Shown piece by piece: positions 36,389 through 44,878 of a stretch of DNA of 64,000 nt (its first letter is position 1; every line of letters starts with the position of its first letter). The notes under the pieces were generated by a model. That model ran no database searches. It had not been told where the DNA came from and saw nothing but the letters and a program-made list of their open reading frames with translations. This stretch comes from Flavobacteriales bacterium (GTDB lineage Bacteria; Bacteroidota; Bacteroidia; CAIKAF01). The stretch lies in assembly GCA_025451235.1 (NCBI GenBank), contig JANWKT010000014.1, forward strand, positions 1-64,000, read 5' to 3'. Position numbers and translations under genes: made by a program.

Positions 36389-38218
36389 TTATCGTTTCTT
36401 CTCCATAAAGTACGCGGTAAATCTGTCATTAAGTACTTTATATAAATATTTCTGCATTGGGATTCCTTCCCATAAATAATCAAAACCGGTGCCGGTCATT
36501 GAGGTTACCTTATACTCAATTTGATCAATTGTAACACCATCTTTAAAATAGCTTCCTGGTGCACGATCAGCGAATGGATTTATTGTATCACCTTCAAAGA
36601 AAACATTTAATTCCGGAGCCATTTTTCCTTGAGTAAGTTTTTTTAGATAGTATACCTCGAAGGAGGGTGACCCATCACCTGATCTGAAAGCATGAATTGC
36701 AATTTTATCTGCTCCTTTAAAATAGTTTAGTTCATTAATTAAATGTGGGAAGGCTGCATTAATAAATTCCGTATAGATCCGGTGAAAATTGTTAAAGAAT
36801 GATGATACCGTTTTTTTATATTCCTCCGGTGGGAAATATTCCCAAAAGTAACAGGCGGTTTTGTTAGGCCTGACCTTAATACCATAGCACCTTTCGATGT
36901 GATCAGTCTTATTTTGCCTCTTATATTGCAAGCAATTTTTCAAATATGAAAGATTGTAGTCCCTGCTTTTGATCCTGATTTTAAAGTTAGGGACTATCCC
37001 TACCCCAATTTTCGTCCTTACATTTGCTGCCCCTTTCTCCAATTCTTCTGGATAATTATGCATGCGGAATGAATTAATATCTATAAGTCGGTTGTCGTAC
37101 ATGTTTTCAAATCCTTCCATTTCTTCTATAAACATTGGAAGAAACTTTGTTAGTGCCTGTTCAACTTCGGACACGGAATAACTATCGCGGTTTTTTTCTA
37201 AACCAAGAATTACATAATGATCATCTATAAATTGAACTATATACTCATTAGCCAGAAAATTATTTGTGTAAGTTATTGTCTTGTTTGTCAGTGCCGATTT
37301 CACACATTCTCCGATCAGTTCATATGCATACTTTTCTGGATAATATTTTATCGGATTTTGGCCATAGTGCGCTCTAAATTCAATTCCGTCATTCTCTATT
37401 TTTTTTCGGTTCTGTTCTGTGACACGTTTTATCTGAACATCATTAATTGTATACTTAATTGGATAGAAAATATAATGTAACTCAGTATCCGTATAATCTT
37501 CGTATGCCAAGCCTATTTTCCAGAAATCAGGATACAAGAGGTTTTTTATTGTTCTGAATTCATGATCAAGTAGGTAATTGTACTTGTCCAAAAAATCATG
37601 GATATCCTTATAAATTTCTTCCTCTGTGCCTAATTCTGGCAACGCATATTCTGATAGTTTGGAAATTATACCATTGGCAGCTCTCAGGTTTTCAGAAACC
37701 TGATCAAAATCTGAAATTTTACTCTTTTGTTTATCGTGAATTTCTTTCCAAAGAGCAATATAGTCTTTGTGAGTTTCTGAAATGATATTGGTCTTAGGAA
37801 TATGGAGTGCAACTGAATCTTTCTTTATTTTTTTAGATAGCCGTATTAGGCATTCTTTGCTTATATATTCCCAATAAGCTTGCTTAGCTTTTACATCAAC
37901 TGCAATTAGTAAAACCGGTATAATACTCCCTTCACAGGATGCGAGAAACGGGAGATCACATTGGTGAGAAACATAATCTTTCTTTGGGTCTACTTTTGAT
38001 GCTGTTTTCAATTGTACTCGAATAATTGCAACAGGAGAGTCATCGTTATCCGTTAATTCAACAAAACCATCAGTATTGGGCACTTTGTCAAGAAAGTTGA
38101 CATCTGGCTTGACAAACTTATTATCTACAATACTGAGGAAACAGGAAACAGCCGCTAACTCTTCTGCATTGTTGTTAGGATAAGGTGCTGGTTTTGCGTT
38201 GATGATTTTTTCACTCAT
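36389..38218 (-). CDS. DUF4365 (PD-(D/E)XK nuclease-like) protein
   Basis: Starting at the ATG at 38218 (MSEKIINAKP), whose first bases overlap the stop of the upstream gene as ATGA, the product has 609 residues. The N-terminal 140 residues match the DUF4365 pattern: Glu20 in the first helix, NTDGFVEL with Asp50, and VQLKT with Gln69-x-Lys71. This spacing is that of a PD-(D/E)XK nuclease core in which the (D/E)xK is QxK. The remaining 470 residues are alpha/beta and unassigned. DUF4365 domains are common in defence loci. The protein is the downstream partner of a proteasome-like hydrolase. Confidence 0.8.
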   Translation of the reverse strand: MSEKIINAKPAPYPNNNAEELAAVSCFLSIVDNKFVKPDVNFLDKVPNTDGFVELTDNDDSPVAIIRVQLKTASKVDPKKDYVSHQCDLPFLASCEGSIIPVLLIAVDVKAKQAYWEYISKECLIRLSKKIKKDSVALHIPKTNIISETHKDYIALWKEIHDKQKSKISDFDQVSENLRAANGIISKLSEYALPELGTEEEIYKDIHDFLDKYNYLLDHEFRTIKNLLYPDFWKIGLAYEDYTDTELHYIFYPIKYTINDVQIKRVTEQNRKKIENDGIEFRAHYGQNPIKYYPEKYAYELIGECVKSALTNKTITYTNNFLANEYIVQFIDDHYVILGLEKNRDSYSVSEVEQALTKFLPMFIEEMEGFENMYDNRLIDINSFRMHNYPEELEKGAANVRTKIGVGIVPNFKIRIKSRDYNLSYLKNCLQYKRQNKTDHIERCYGIKVRPNKTACYFWEYFPPEEYKKTVSSFFNNFHRIYTEFINAAFPHLINELNYFKGADKIAIHAFRSGDGSPSFEVYYLKKLTQGKMAPELNVFFEGDTINPFADRAPGSYFKDGVTIDQIEYKVTSMTGTGFDYLWEGIPMQKYLYKVLNDRFTAYFMEKKR

Positions 38219-39003
38219 TTTTTTCGGATTACTTCTATATCCCATGGTGCACCTACAATTTTAACACTCGCCCAGTTGTCATATATTACCGAAATATAGG
38301 TTAACATATGTCGGTACATTTTTTTTATTTCTGCATCTGATTTTCTTTGCGGAGCGGTAAAACCTGGAAAGGTGAATATTTGACGAAACGAATGCATGTG
38401 GGAGTCCCAAACTGCACCGTGTACTATTATGTGTCCGTTTCTGTATACAGGGTTTTGATCAGTAGTATATTTAAATGAATTTGGATTGGATCCGTCCCAC
38501 CCATATTTCACGGCATCTCTGTTAAGAAAATCGTGAAATGGTTCTTTGAATTGATCTTTCATATTATAATATGAAGCAGTAAGTGGATCATAATCGCAAT
38601 TGGAGAAATGAATAAATTCTGGAACGCCATCGGCACGTATTCCTGCAAGGTGAAATCCTGAAGGTTCATTAACCAAATATTGTTTATACGTTCTCAGGTT
38701 TATTTCATCACGTAATCTATTTGCAAAATCCATTAAACTTGGTGCAGAGTGTTGATGCCGGATAAAATTCGGCAGCCATGTACACAGTAATTCACCACCG
38801 CCCTTGGCATTCTGGACATTTGCTAAACCCCAAAATGAAACTGTTGCATTAAGATATTCTATCCTGAATAATTTTTTACCTTTTGGATATTTTTTTTTGG
38901 GATTTTTTTCAGCGCCGATTGTCAGTCTGTTGTCTGCATATGAAATTATAACCGGATCATCTGTACCTTTATCTAAATAAATCTCGTTGGCAATTAGAGT
39001 CAT
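38215..39003 (-). CDS. Proteasome/HslV-like Ntn-hydrolase, candidate
   Basis: The ATG at 39003 gives MTLIANEIYL; removal of Met by methionine aminopeptidase would expose Thr1. Counting from it, Asp23-x-Arg25-x-Thr27 (ADNRLTIG) lines up with Asp17-x-Arg19-x-Thr21 of proteasome beta subunits after a six-residue insertion, and Lys42/Lys43 of GKKLFRI with Lys33. The following FWGLANVQ corresponds to the F-x-G strand. Thr1, Asp17 and Lys33 are the catalytic set of the proteasome/HslV family, so a 262-residue N-terminal nucleophile hydrolase is likely. HslU/ClpX-type ATPases are not adjacent. The start codon of the DUF4365 partner overlaps its stop, so the two are made together. Confidence 0.75.
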   Translation of the reverse strand: MTLIANEIYLDKGTDDPVIISYADNRLTIGAEKNPKKKYPKGKKLFRIEYLNATVSFWGLANVQNAKGGGELLCTWLPNFIRHQHSAPSLMDFANRLRDEINLRTYKQYLVNEPSGFHLAGIRADGVPEFIHFSNCDYDPLTASYYNMKDQFKEPFHDFLNRDAVKYGWDGSNPNSFKYTTDQNPVYRNGHIIVHGAVWDSHMHSFRQIFTFPGFTAPQRKSDAEIKKMYRHMLTYISVIYDNWASVKIVGAPWDIEVIRKK

Positions 39004-39224
39004 ACATTTTTTGTTTGAGTGGTTATCGAGGTGTAACAAAGTTATCCAAAAAAGCTGTATATTTGGAGCGTTGTTAAATATGTTCTTCTATACTTAAAGA
39101 TGTTGATCCTCAAGGGTCTGTTATGAGTGACTGTATCACTCTCTGTTAATAATGTTAGATGGCTATATCAGCCTGCCGGCAAGAGCTGGATTATATTAAG
39201 ATTTACTAATTTAATCATTCTGGT

Positions 39225-39362
39225 ATGAATGAATTATTCATGTGGATTGTATGCTGCACGGCTGTGGCAGGATCCACTCAGGTTGTGGTAAAGGTTAATG
39301 TGCAAATTACCTCCAGGAAGAAGAATAAAACTGGGAAGAAGCGCAGAAAGAAACTGAAATAA
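39225..39362 (+). CDS. 45-residue small protein, hydrophobic N-terminus and very basic tail
   Basis: An ATG at 39225 opens a 45-codon frame. The first 20 residues are hydrophobic (MNELFMWIVCCTAVAG), while the last 16 are almost all Lys, Arg and Asn (RKKNKTGKKRRKKLK). A strong terminator follows within 25 bp, which supports a real transcript. The make-up resembles a membrane-active peptide or a type I toxin, but no family was recognised. It stands between the divergent Ntn-hydrolase and PIN genes. Confidence 0.5.
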   Translation: MNELFMWIVCCTAVAGSTQVVVKVNVQITSRKKNKTGKKRRKKLK

Positions 39363-39385
39363 GCATAGTGCAAAAGCACAAAAAG

Positions 39386-39413
39386 ACCTGTAAGGAAACT
39401 TACAGGTTTTTTA
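39386..39413 (+). terminator. Rho-independent terminator
   Basis: ACCTGTAAG and CTTACAGGT form a perfect 9-bp stem with a GAAA loop and are followed by TTTTTATT. It follows the 45-codon frame at 39225-39362. Confidence 0.85.
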
Positions 39414-39606
39414 TTATAAAGAGTAAAGAGAGGAGTTAACACCCAGTACTGATGGAGGTCTACAATCGTTACTACTAAGAACATGGAGTTAATTGAATTA
39501 TTCTTACTTTTTTGGTATTTTGATACCCTTAACTTGCCGGAAAATCTGGCAAATACTTTTTTAAGTTTATAGATTTAAGTCAGCAACTTTAACCAACTTT
39601 CTTAAT

Positions 39607-40590
39607 ATGCTCGTTTACCTGGACTGGAATATATTTAGTAATATTAGAAATATAGGATCATCACACATGTCGTCGGAGGACAATCTTCTTTTCATGAAAC
39701 TTCATCTGATGATCCTGAAAAAAACTATTCGTGTTCCTTATTCTAATGCTCACATTAATGATCTATTGAGAGGACATGCTAAGAACCAAAACTATACTGA
39801 AGGAGATCTTGAGATAATAAAGAGGTTGACCAATAATCTTTGTCTTACTCAGTATTGGAAGGAATCGGATGCGAGATGGCATTATAGAGATCCTAATGAA
39901 TTTTTCTTTACGGCTTTAGATGACATCAACAGTATGCCGGATAAGTCATATACTGAGTTATTGAGCACAGAGGGATTGCCGGATATGACCTTCTACTATG
40001 AGATGATGCGAAAAGCAGCATTGCCGTCAGGATTTTCAGCTTTATATAAACAGGATCCTATTTTCTCTAAGATATATCCGAGATCAAAGGTCTCACCCAA
40101 TATGTTGTCTCTCTGCGAGGATATATATGAGTTGACCAAAGCGATGAAAAAGGATTACCGGATTTATAAAGAACTTAAAATCTACATTGCCAAAATGAAG
40201 GCAAAAATGGGTAAGCAGGCTGCGGTAATAAACAAATTGGTTAAAGAGGATCAAACTCCTAAACAATTAACATGGAATGATGTATGGGAATCTACAGTAG
40301 CTGATGCTCAAAATAAAAATAAAATAAGTGAGAACCCGGTTTATCAAAAGATAACCGATACTTATGTTCGCATTAATTTTCAAGGGCACAAATCTGATGA
40401 GGTCTTTACCAATATGATTGATGATTCAATGCATGTATTTTATGGAGCACATTGTAACTATTTTGTTACACTTGACGATAGATGCCATTACAAGGCAGTA
40501 GAAACATATAAGAAGTTGGGTATAACTACTCAGGCACTGAAACCGAAGGATTTTCTTGATGAGATGAAAGCAAAAGGAATGATCTTTTAG
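39607..40590 (+). CDS. PIN-like domain protein 1
   Basis: A 327-residue protein starting MLVYLDWNIFSNI, which places an acidic residue (Asp6) at the end of the first strand as in PIN nucleases. The C-terminal part has the matching acidic motifs: Asp272/Asp273 before HVFYGAHCNYFVT and Asp290/Asp291 after it (TLDDR). This is the Asp...Asp...(T/S)xDxR layout of PIN domains with a helical insert of about 200 residues between. PIN domains are metal-dependent RNases. A second PIN-like gene follows 67 bp downstream. Confidence 0.78.
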   Translation: MLVYLDWNIFSNIRNIGSSHMSSEDNLLFMKLHLMILKKTIRVPYSNAHINDLLRGHAKNQNYTEGDLEIIKRLTNNLCLTQYWKESDARWHYRDPNEFFFTALDDINSMPDKSYTELLSTEGLPDMTFYYEMMRKAALPSGFSALYKQDPIFSKIYPRSKVSPNMLSLCEDIYELTKAMKKDYRIYKELKIYIAKMKAKMGKQAAVINKLVKEDQTPKQLTWNDVWESTVADAQNKNKISENPVYQKITDTYVRINFQGHKSDEVFTNMIDDSMHVFYGAHCNYFVTLDDRCHYKAVETYKKLGITTQALKPKDFLDEMKAKGMIF

Positions 40591-40657
40591 CTAAAAATGA
40601 AACATTTTTCACTATTTTACGTATACATAGAGTCACAAATTTTACCTGCAGTATAGT

Positions 40658-42007
40658 ATGCCAATTAATATCGTTCTTGATAAATCAGCTTTTCAATCAT
40701 TCAATCACAATGAGCTCATCCTGCTCAATGGCTATTACCGCCATAACGTTACTCAAATCTTAAGTTTTGAAATAATAGGTGATCTTTCCAAAGAGGCTAA
40801 GGAAGGGAAAAAACCACCAGCAGAACAAGTTAAAATGTTAGCCTACAGATTATTTCCAGGAGATAATTTGATCAATGTACCATGTCATTTACTACCTGAA
40901 CAAGAACTCCTAGGTAAAAGGGTTCCAATGGACGGAAAACCTATTATTGAATTGGAGAGGTATGTGGATCTGCCAGATGGCAACAAAGCAGTTCAACTTA
41001 AAGAAACTTTACTTGAGGTTGCAATTAGTAATTGGAAAAAAGGTGAATTCGTTGACCTGGATTTTGCAAACTCAGCCTCTTGGAGGGATCGTACTACAAA
41101 TGCTGATCTTTTGGCTCAAGCTAAAGCACTATTAGGAGCATTTCCGTTTCTTAATAATCTCAAATCAATGGATGAGGTAAATGCATTTGTAGAAAAATTT
41201 ATAGCTGATGAACAACAACAGGAGGCCATCTTAATGGGGGCAATTAAAAAATACGTGCACCATGAAGCCGAAAAATATAATGTGGTTCAAAGATGGTTTG
41301 CTACAGGTCGCCCAATGCTATCAGATTTTGCCCCTTATACGCTGTATTGTGTGAAGGTTGAAATGTTGTTTCAACTGGGAATATTGAATGAGCATATAGG
41401 AAATCGACCTACTAACCGATTGGATCTTCAATATCTTTATTACCTGCCCTTTTGTGATCTATTCTGTGCAAATGATAAGTTTTTTGACACCATGATTCCT
41501 TACTTGGTAAAAACCCCGGATCAGTATGTAAAAGGATCCATTTTAAAGGAAGATCTAAAACAGGCTTGGGTCAACATACATAACATGTCAGAGGAAGAAC
41601 GTAAACCTTTTTATAGAAAACCAATCGTAGATGAAAATTCATTTACGTTTAAACTTTGGAACAAGTATTTCGACTATCCGGATAACCCAACTTTTTCTCA
41701 TACTATGAGTGAAGAAGAAATGAAGGAGATGAGGCAAAATATGGAAGCATTTGAACAGAGCCTAAAATCCAACGGGAACGTCGGAATCAAAGGAGATGCT
41801 GATTTGATTGGGAGGGTAAGTTATTTAAGTAAGGATGATCCTTGTTTCATCTGTAACAGTGGGAAAAAACTAATCGAATGTTGCATGACTGAAGAGAAAT
41901 TTGACGCGACCTTAAAAATGCAGGCTCAGGATTATGGTAACAACTCGGATGGAATTATGGTTGCACATCAGGAGTATAAAGGAAAAGATACCAATCCAGA
42001 ATCGTAG
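40658..42007 (+). CDS. PIN-like protein 2 with C-terminal SEC-C-like zinc motif
   Basis: A 449-residue protein starting MPINIVLDKSAF (Asp8 after the first strand). A later motif, LPFCDLFCANDKFFD around residues 264-277, has the conserved acidic residues Asp267 and Asp273, again PIN-like. Near the end CFICNSGKKLIECC (Cys396-x2-Cys399-x8-Cys408-Cys409) resembles the SEC-C zinc motif (usually CxCGSGKKxKxCC), widened by one residue. SEC-C motifs bind zinc and can contact nucleic acid or ribosomes. It is in tandem with the preceding PIN-like gene, so the two probably act together. Confidence 0.75.
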   Translation: MPINIVLDKSAFQSFNHNELILLNGYYRHNVTQILSFEIIGDLSKEAKEGKKPPAEQVKMLAYRLFPGDNLINVPCHLLPEQELLGKRVPMDGKPIIELERYVDLPDGNKAVQLKETLLEVAISNWKKGEFVDLDFANSASWRDRTTNADLLAQAKALLGAFPFLNNLKSMDEVNAFVEKFIADEQQQEAILMGAIKKYVHHEAEKYNVVQRWFATGRPMLSDFAPYTLYCVKVEMLFQLGILNEHIGNRPTNRLDLQYLYYLPFCDLFCANDKFFDTMIPYLVKTPDQYVKGSILKEDLKQAWVNIHNMSEEERKPFYRKPIVDENSFTFKLWNKYFDYPDNPTFSHTMSEEEMKEMRQNMEAFEQSLKSNGNVGIKGDADLIGRVSYLSKDDPCFICNSGKKLIECCMTEEKFDATLKMQAQDYGNNSDGIMVAHQEYKGKDTNPES

Positions 42008-42170
42008 TTTCCGGTTTTCCACATCTTAGTAATTAGAAACAGGAAACGAGAAAGAAGGAAAGGATATAGCTCAAGAGCTCTTTGGCATGTATTCCTTACA
42101 GGACAAAATTTAACGGATCAATACATATATATATCACTATACATCGCTTAAGCAAATGTCTGACTGACAC

Positions 42171-42209
42171 GCTGAATTTTTTTTAGCTCTGATGGCTAAA
42201 AAATTCAGC
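42171..42209. terminator. Bidirectional terminator hairpin
   Basis: GCTGAATTTTTTTTAGC and GCTAAAAAATTCAGC pair across a short loop, giving an A/T tract on each side, between convergent genes. The rest of the 310-bp gap 42008-42317 holds one copy of GAAACAGGAAAC at 42036-42047 and nothing else recognised. Confidence 0.75.
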
Positions 42210-42317
42210 TTTCATATCGTTTCCAATTCATCATTGGTTATAATCGAAAAATAAATTAATAAAATTTATTTAATTCTATAAATTAATTTCATTTTTCTCT
42301 ATAAGAGAATGAATTGT

Positions 42318-42578
42318 TTATTTGAATGCTGCATCATATCCCCAACAGAAGCATTCTTTATTTTCATTACCTAAGTAACCTGGTTGTCTCTGTACAGCTT
42401 CAAAAACCTTATCACATGGTATCTTTGCTAATCGGGATTTCACCCGCTGTTGACCATGATAATATCCCTGGTTATAGTATTTTTCTTGGTCCAGATTACG
42501 GCATTTATCTTTTTGACCACCGCAACTGGCCAGGAATGTTAAAGTAGCTACCAGAGTGATCGGAATCTTTCTTTTCAT
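42318..42578 (-). CDS. Small lipoprotein of unknown function
   Basis: An 86-residue protein with a lipoprotein signal peptide (LTFLASC, Cys18 as the lipid site). The mature part has four further cysteines (KDKCRNL, KIPCDKV, KECFCWGYD), probably disulfide-bonded. It is 14 bp downstream of another lipoprotein gene on the same strand, so both may be one unit. No family was recognised. Confidence 0.7.
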   Translation of the reverse strand: MKRKIPITLVATLTFLASCGGQKDKCRNLDQEKYYNQGYYHGQQRVKSRLAKIPCDKVFEAVQRQPGYLGNENKECFCWGYDAAFK

Positions 42579-42592
42579 AAAACGATAGTCAT

Positions 42593-43159
42593 TTAAAGTG
42601 GGAAATCTTCGAAATAAATTTTCAGCTCACGTACATCTGAATAAACAGATGCATTTCGAACATGCCCTTCATAATGTCCGGAAATTAGATTTACGTTTAC
42701 ATTAGTAATTACAAAAGTATTGGTCAATGTTGAATCATAATTGAACATTAAACTATTGCCGTTGATAAGCCCGCCAAATGGATTTAAAGCAAACTCTTTG
42801 ATCCCAGATGGGTTTGTACTGTAGGAAGGATTATATGCTCCTATAACGGAAACATATGTGCCGGGCTGAGGATTCAAGGAACCATATGAAAACACATGTA
42901 TTCCTGCATTGAAACTATTATTAGGATCTGTGGCAGTTGCCGGATGATAAAATGAAACCGCCATATAGTTGTAGGCAACACCGTAATTACTGGTGTCATA
43001 TGTTGCTGAAATATTGCAGTCGGATAAACTTAACGGATATGTATTCCCATCAAAGCAGACCATATTACCTGAAGGACTGCTGCAGCTAGCAGGAGGTGGT
43101 GGGAGACAAGAATTTGCAACTAACAATGTCAGACTCAGAGTAACAGCTAACTTATTCAT
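42593..43159 (-). CDS. Lipoprotein of unknown function
   Basis: The 188-residue protein has a signal peptide ending in VANSC (Cys18) followed by a proline-rich linker. The mature part is Ser-, Asn- and Tyr-rich and predicted to be all-beta. It is cotranscribed with the 86-residue lipoprotein gene. A surface protein of the integrated element is likely; function unknown. Confidence 0.7.
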   Translation of the reverse strand: MNKLAVTLSLTLLVANSCLPPPPASCSSPSGNMVCFDGNTYPLSLSDCNISATYDTSNYGVAYNYMAVSFYHPATATDPNNSFNAGIHVFSYGSLNPQPGTYVSVIGAYNPSYSTNPSGIKEFALNPFGGLINGNSLMFNYDSTLTNTFVITNVNVNLISGHYEGHVRNASVYSDVRELKIYFEDFPL

Positions 43160-43185
43160 CCTATAGAAAAAACATGCTATACTCA

Positions 43186-43351
43186 GCCCTTCTATAGCGG
43201 GTTATAAAAACAACACGGGCTGACAAGCTAGTCTACCGTAAGCGAGGTGGTTGCACACCCTTATACAAATAGAAAAAGCTCCGCCCGTGCTTAACGCACA
43301 GACATCTGCTTCTTCCTTGTATAATTTGAAAATTTGCAACCTTTCGCTTAC
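43186..43351. ncRNA. Candidate structured RNA or cruciform region
   Basis: CACGGGC (43214-43220) pairs with GCCCGTG (43283-43289). A second inverted pair, GTAAGCGAGGTGGTTGC (43238-43254) with GCAACCTTTCGCTTAC (43336-43351), crosses the first, so together they would form a pseudoknot-like layout. TATAGCGGGTTATAA precedes it. The 390-bp gap 43160-43549 contains no convincing gene. It could be a small RNA, a recombination site or a replication/transfer origin; the sequence alone does not decide. Confidence 0.4.
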
Positions 43352-43549
43352 AAGAAAATGCTTCTGCTGTCTAATATTTTACATGATAAAAATAAGCTTT
43401 ATTCAGCAGTATCCAAAACGACCGAGTACCTGTATTTCATTAGGTTTCAACACATAATACTCCCAGGACTCCGATGAAGTGCTGGAAGTATTTCTATTCA
43501 TATTGTTCATTTTATTACAGTCTTACCTTTAGGGAATATATGGCAGGAT

Positions 43550-43801
43550 CTATTCTTGCACTTCGATTTGTTGAATATAGGTGCAACCGTGCTCTAAAGC
43601 TTCAAACAGATGAACCTGGAATATTCTATTCAGTTGATCCATAACATTTCCATTCATGATCCTTCGGAGTTCATCATTAGGATCTTGAATTCTTATTTTG
43701 GATTTTTCGCATTCCCAAACTTTGCTACATACCTCTACCAAGACAAATTCCTGATCAGTCAATCTATCATTATCGGATTCAATTACTTTAATTTTTAGCA
43801 T
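43550..43801 (-). CDS. Small protein of unknown function
   Basis: An 83-residue acidic protein (pattern MLKIKVIESDNDRLTDQEF, then FQVHLFEALEHGC), without membrane segments or known motifs. It lies 81 bp downstream of the RepA-like gene on the same strand, separated from it by an inverted repeat at 43829-43869. It may be a regulator of the element's replication genes, by position only. Confidence 0.55.
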   Translation of the reverse strand: MLKIKVIESDNDRLTDQEFVLVEVCSKVWECEKSKIRIQDPNDELRRIMNGNVMDQLNRIFQVHLFEALEHGCTYIQQIEVQE

Positions 43802-43828
43802 AATGCATTTTTTATGGTTAATAATTGC

Positions 43829-43869
43829 GTTTCCTGTTTCTATTTACTTAGGCCTGAGAAACAGGAAAC
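43829..43869. repeat. Inverted repeat of GAAACAGGAAAC
   Basis: GTTTCCTGTTTC (43829-43840) and GAAACAGGAAAC (43858-43869) are perfect 12-bp complements separated by 17 bp. The same 12-mer occurs at 42036-42047 and at 38138-38149 (inside the DUF4365 gene). Binding sites for the element's HTH or RepA-like protein are possible; the pair may also be a terminator of the RepA-like gene. Confidence 0.5.
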
Positions 43870-43882
43870 ATTTAATGTGGAA

Positions 43883-44878
43883 CTATAATTTGAAAAATTC
43901 ATCTGGGTCTTCTTCTTCCGATTCCTGGTCCCAACCTCGTTCTTTGGCTTTATCAAAGAGTTTGGTAATACTACCTTTACTTTTAAACCCAATTTCATTC
44001 GCTATTTCATCATAATTCTTACCTTGCTTTTTCAGCATATTAGCGATATCAAATTTCTCCCGATCCCTATCTATCCCAGGACCTTTTACCAAAAGTTCAA
44101 ATGGAACTCTTTTGCCCGTATCACTAAATGTTAACGTTACCTCATCCAGCCGAAGCATAATACTTTTCTGTTTATCTGATGAACTAAGATAATTACCCTT
44201 AACAATACAGAGATGGCGAAGATTTGCATCACTATTATCCATTCTAAACTCCATTACCAACCTCATCTTCGCCTCAAACGCTTGGCTGCCCAATAGATGA
44301 TTTTTACTTGGAGTAATATATTCCGTTCGTTTCCCGGTGTGGTGTAGGAATAGAATCAAACACTGATGCCTTAAAGCCAAATTATGAAATGATTGCAACC
44401 ATTGTCTAACACTAGTAGAGTCATTTAGCTTTCCGTTGAAAAGGTCCCCAAAACAATCGATAACTACCAGATCCGTTTTTTTATCATGTAACTTTTTTTC
44501 CAGCGATTGCAATAGATTTTCGGAGTAAAAAATGAACTCCAATTCTTCAAGGAGATCCGGGCTACACGACTGAGCCTGTTTTTTAAGATATTTCTTTGTT
44601 TCGGATTCTAAGTCTTCAGTGATAACACAAAGAGCTCTATGGTGCTCGGCATTTATTCTGCGTCCCAAAAATTCTTTCTGTTTTGTTACAATTGCAATTG
44701 CAAACTGTCTAAGAAAAAGACTTTTGCCGGTATCACTTGATCCAGCAATACAGGCCAAGCCAACTTTTTGCATCATCCCTTCAACTAAAAACATTGTTTT
44801 CTCAGATGGCTCTTCCATCAATTGTTTACCTGTTTTTGTTACATCTGGAAATTTAATCTGATTTTTATTAGTTCCCAT
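43883..44878 (-). CDS. RepA-like AAA/RecA-fold ATPase
   Basis: A 331-residue protein with Walker A GSSDTGKS at residues 46-53, a Walker B-like DLVVIDCFGDLF, and LILFLHHTGKR, all typical of the hexameric RepA/DnaB-type helicase family found in plasmids and integrative elements. The C-terminal 60 residues contain a putative HTH (KNYDEIANEIGFKSKGSITKL). It probably serves replication or maintenance of the excised element. It overlaps the upstream small gene by 11 bp, and the HTH gene precedes that one. Confidence 0.85.
   Translation of the reverse strand: MGTNKNQIKFPDVTKTGKQLMEEPSEKTMFLVEGMMQKVGLACIAGSSDTGKSLFLRQFAIAIVTKQKEFLGRRINAEHHRALCVITEDLESETKKYLKKQAQSCSPDLLEELEFIFYSENLLQSLEKKLHDKKTDLVVIDCFGDLFNGKLNDSTSVRQWLQSFHNLALRHQCLILFLHHTGKRTEYITPSKNHLLGSQAFEAKMRLVMEFRMDNSDANLRHLCIVKGNYLSSSDKQKSIMLRLDEVTLTFSDTGKRVPFELLVKGPGIDRDREKFDIANMLKKQGKNYDEIANEIGFKSKGSITKLFDKAKERGWDQESEEEDPDEFFKL

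Noticed and set aside
36115-36408. 97-codon frame in the gap after the KAP gene
   Set aside because: The predicted peptide has no recognisable domain, runs into the end of the DUF4365 gene, and its composition looks like translated non-coding sequence.
39278-39484. 68-codon frame on the minus strand
   Set aside because: It overlaps the terminator and the 45-codon gene on the opposite strand and has a low-complexity Phe/Leu-rich sequence.
39607-42007. VapBC-type toxin-antitoxin pair
   Set aside because: Both proteins are far longer than VapC and neither has a small DNA-binding antitoxin gene beside it.
43186-43300. Integron attC-like site with GCTTAAC and GTTATAA
   Set aside because: GCTTAAC fits RYYYAAC, but it is on the wrong side of the hairpin and the partner box does not fit GTTRRRY.
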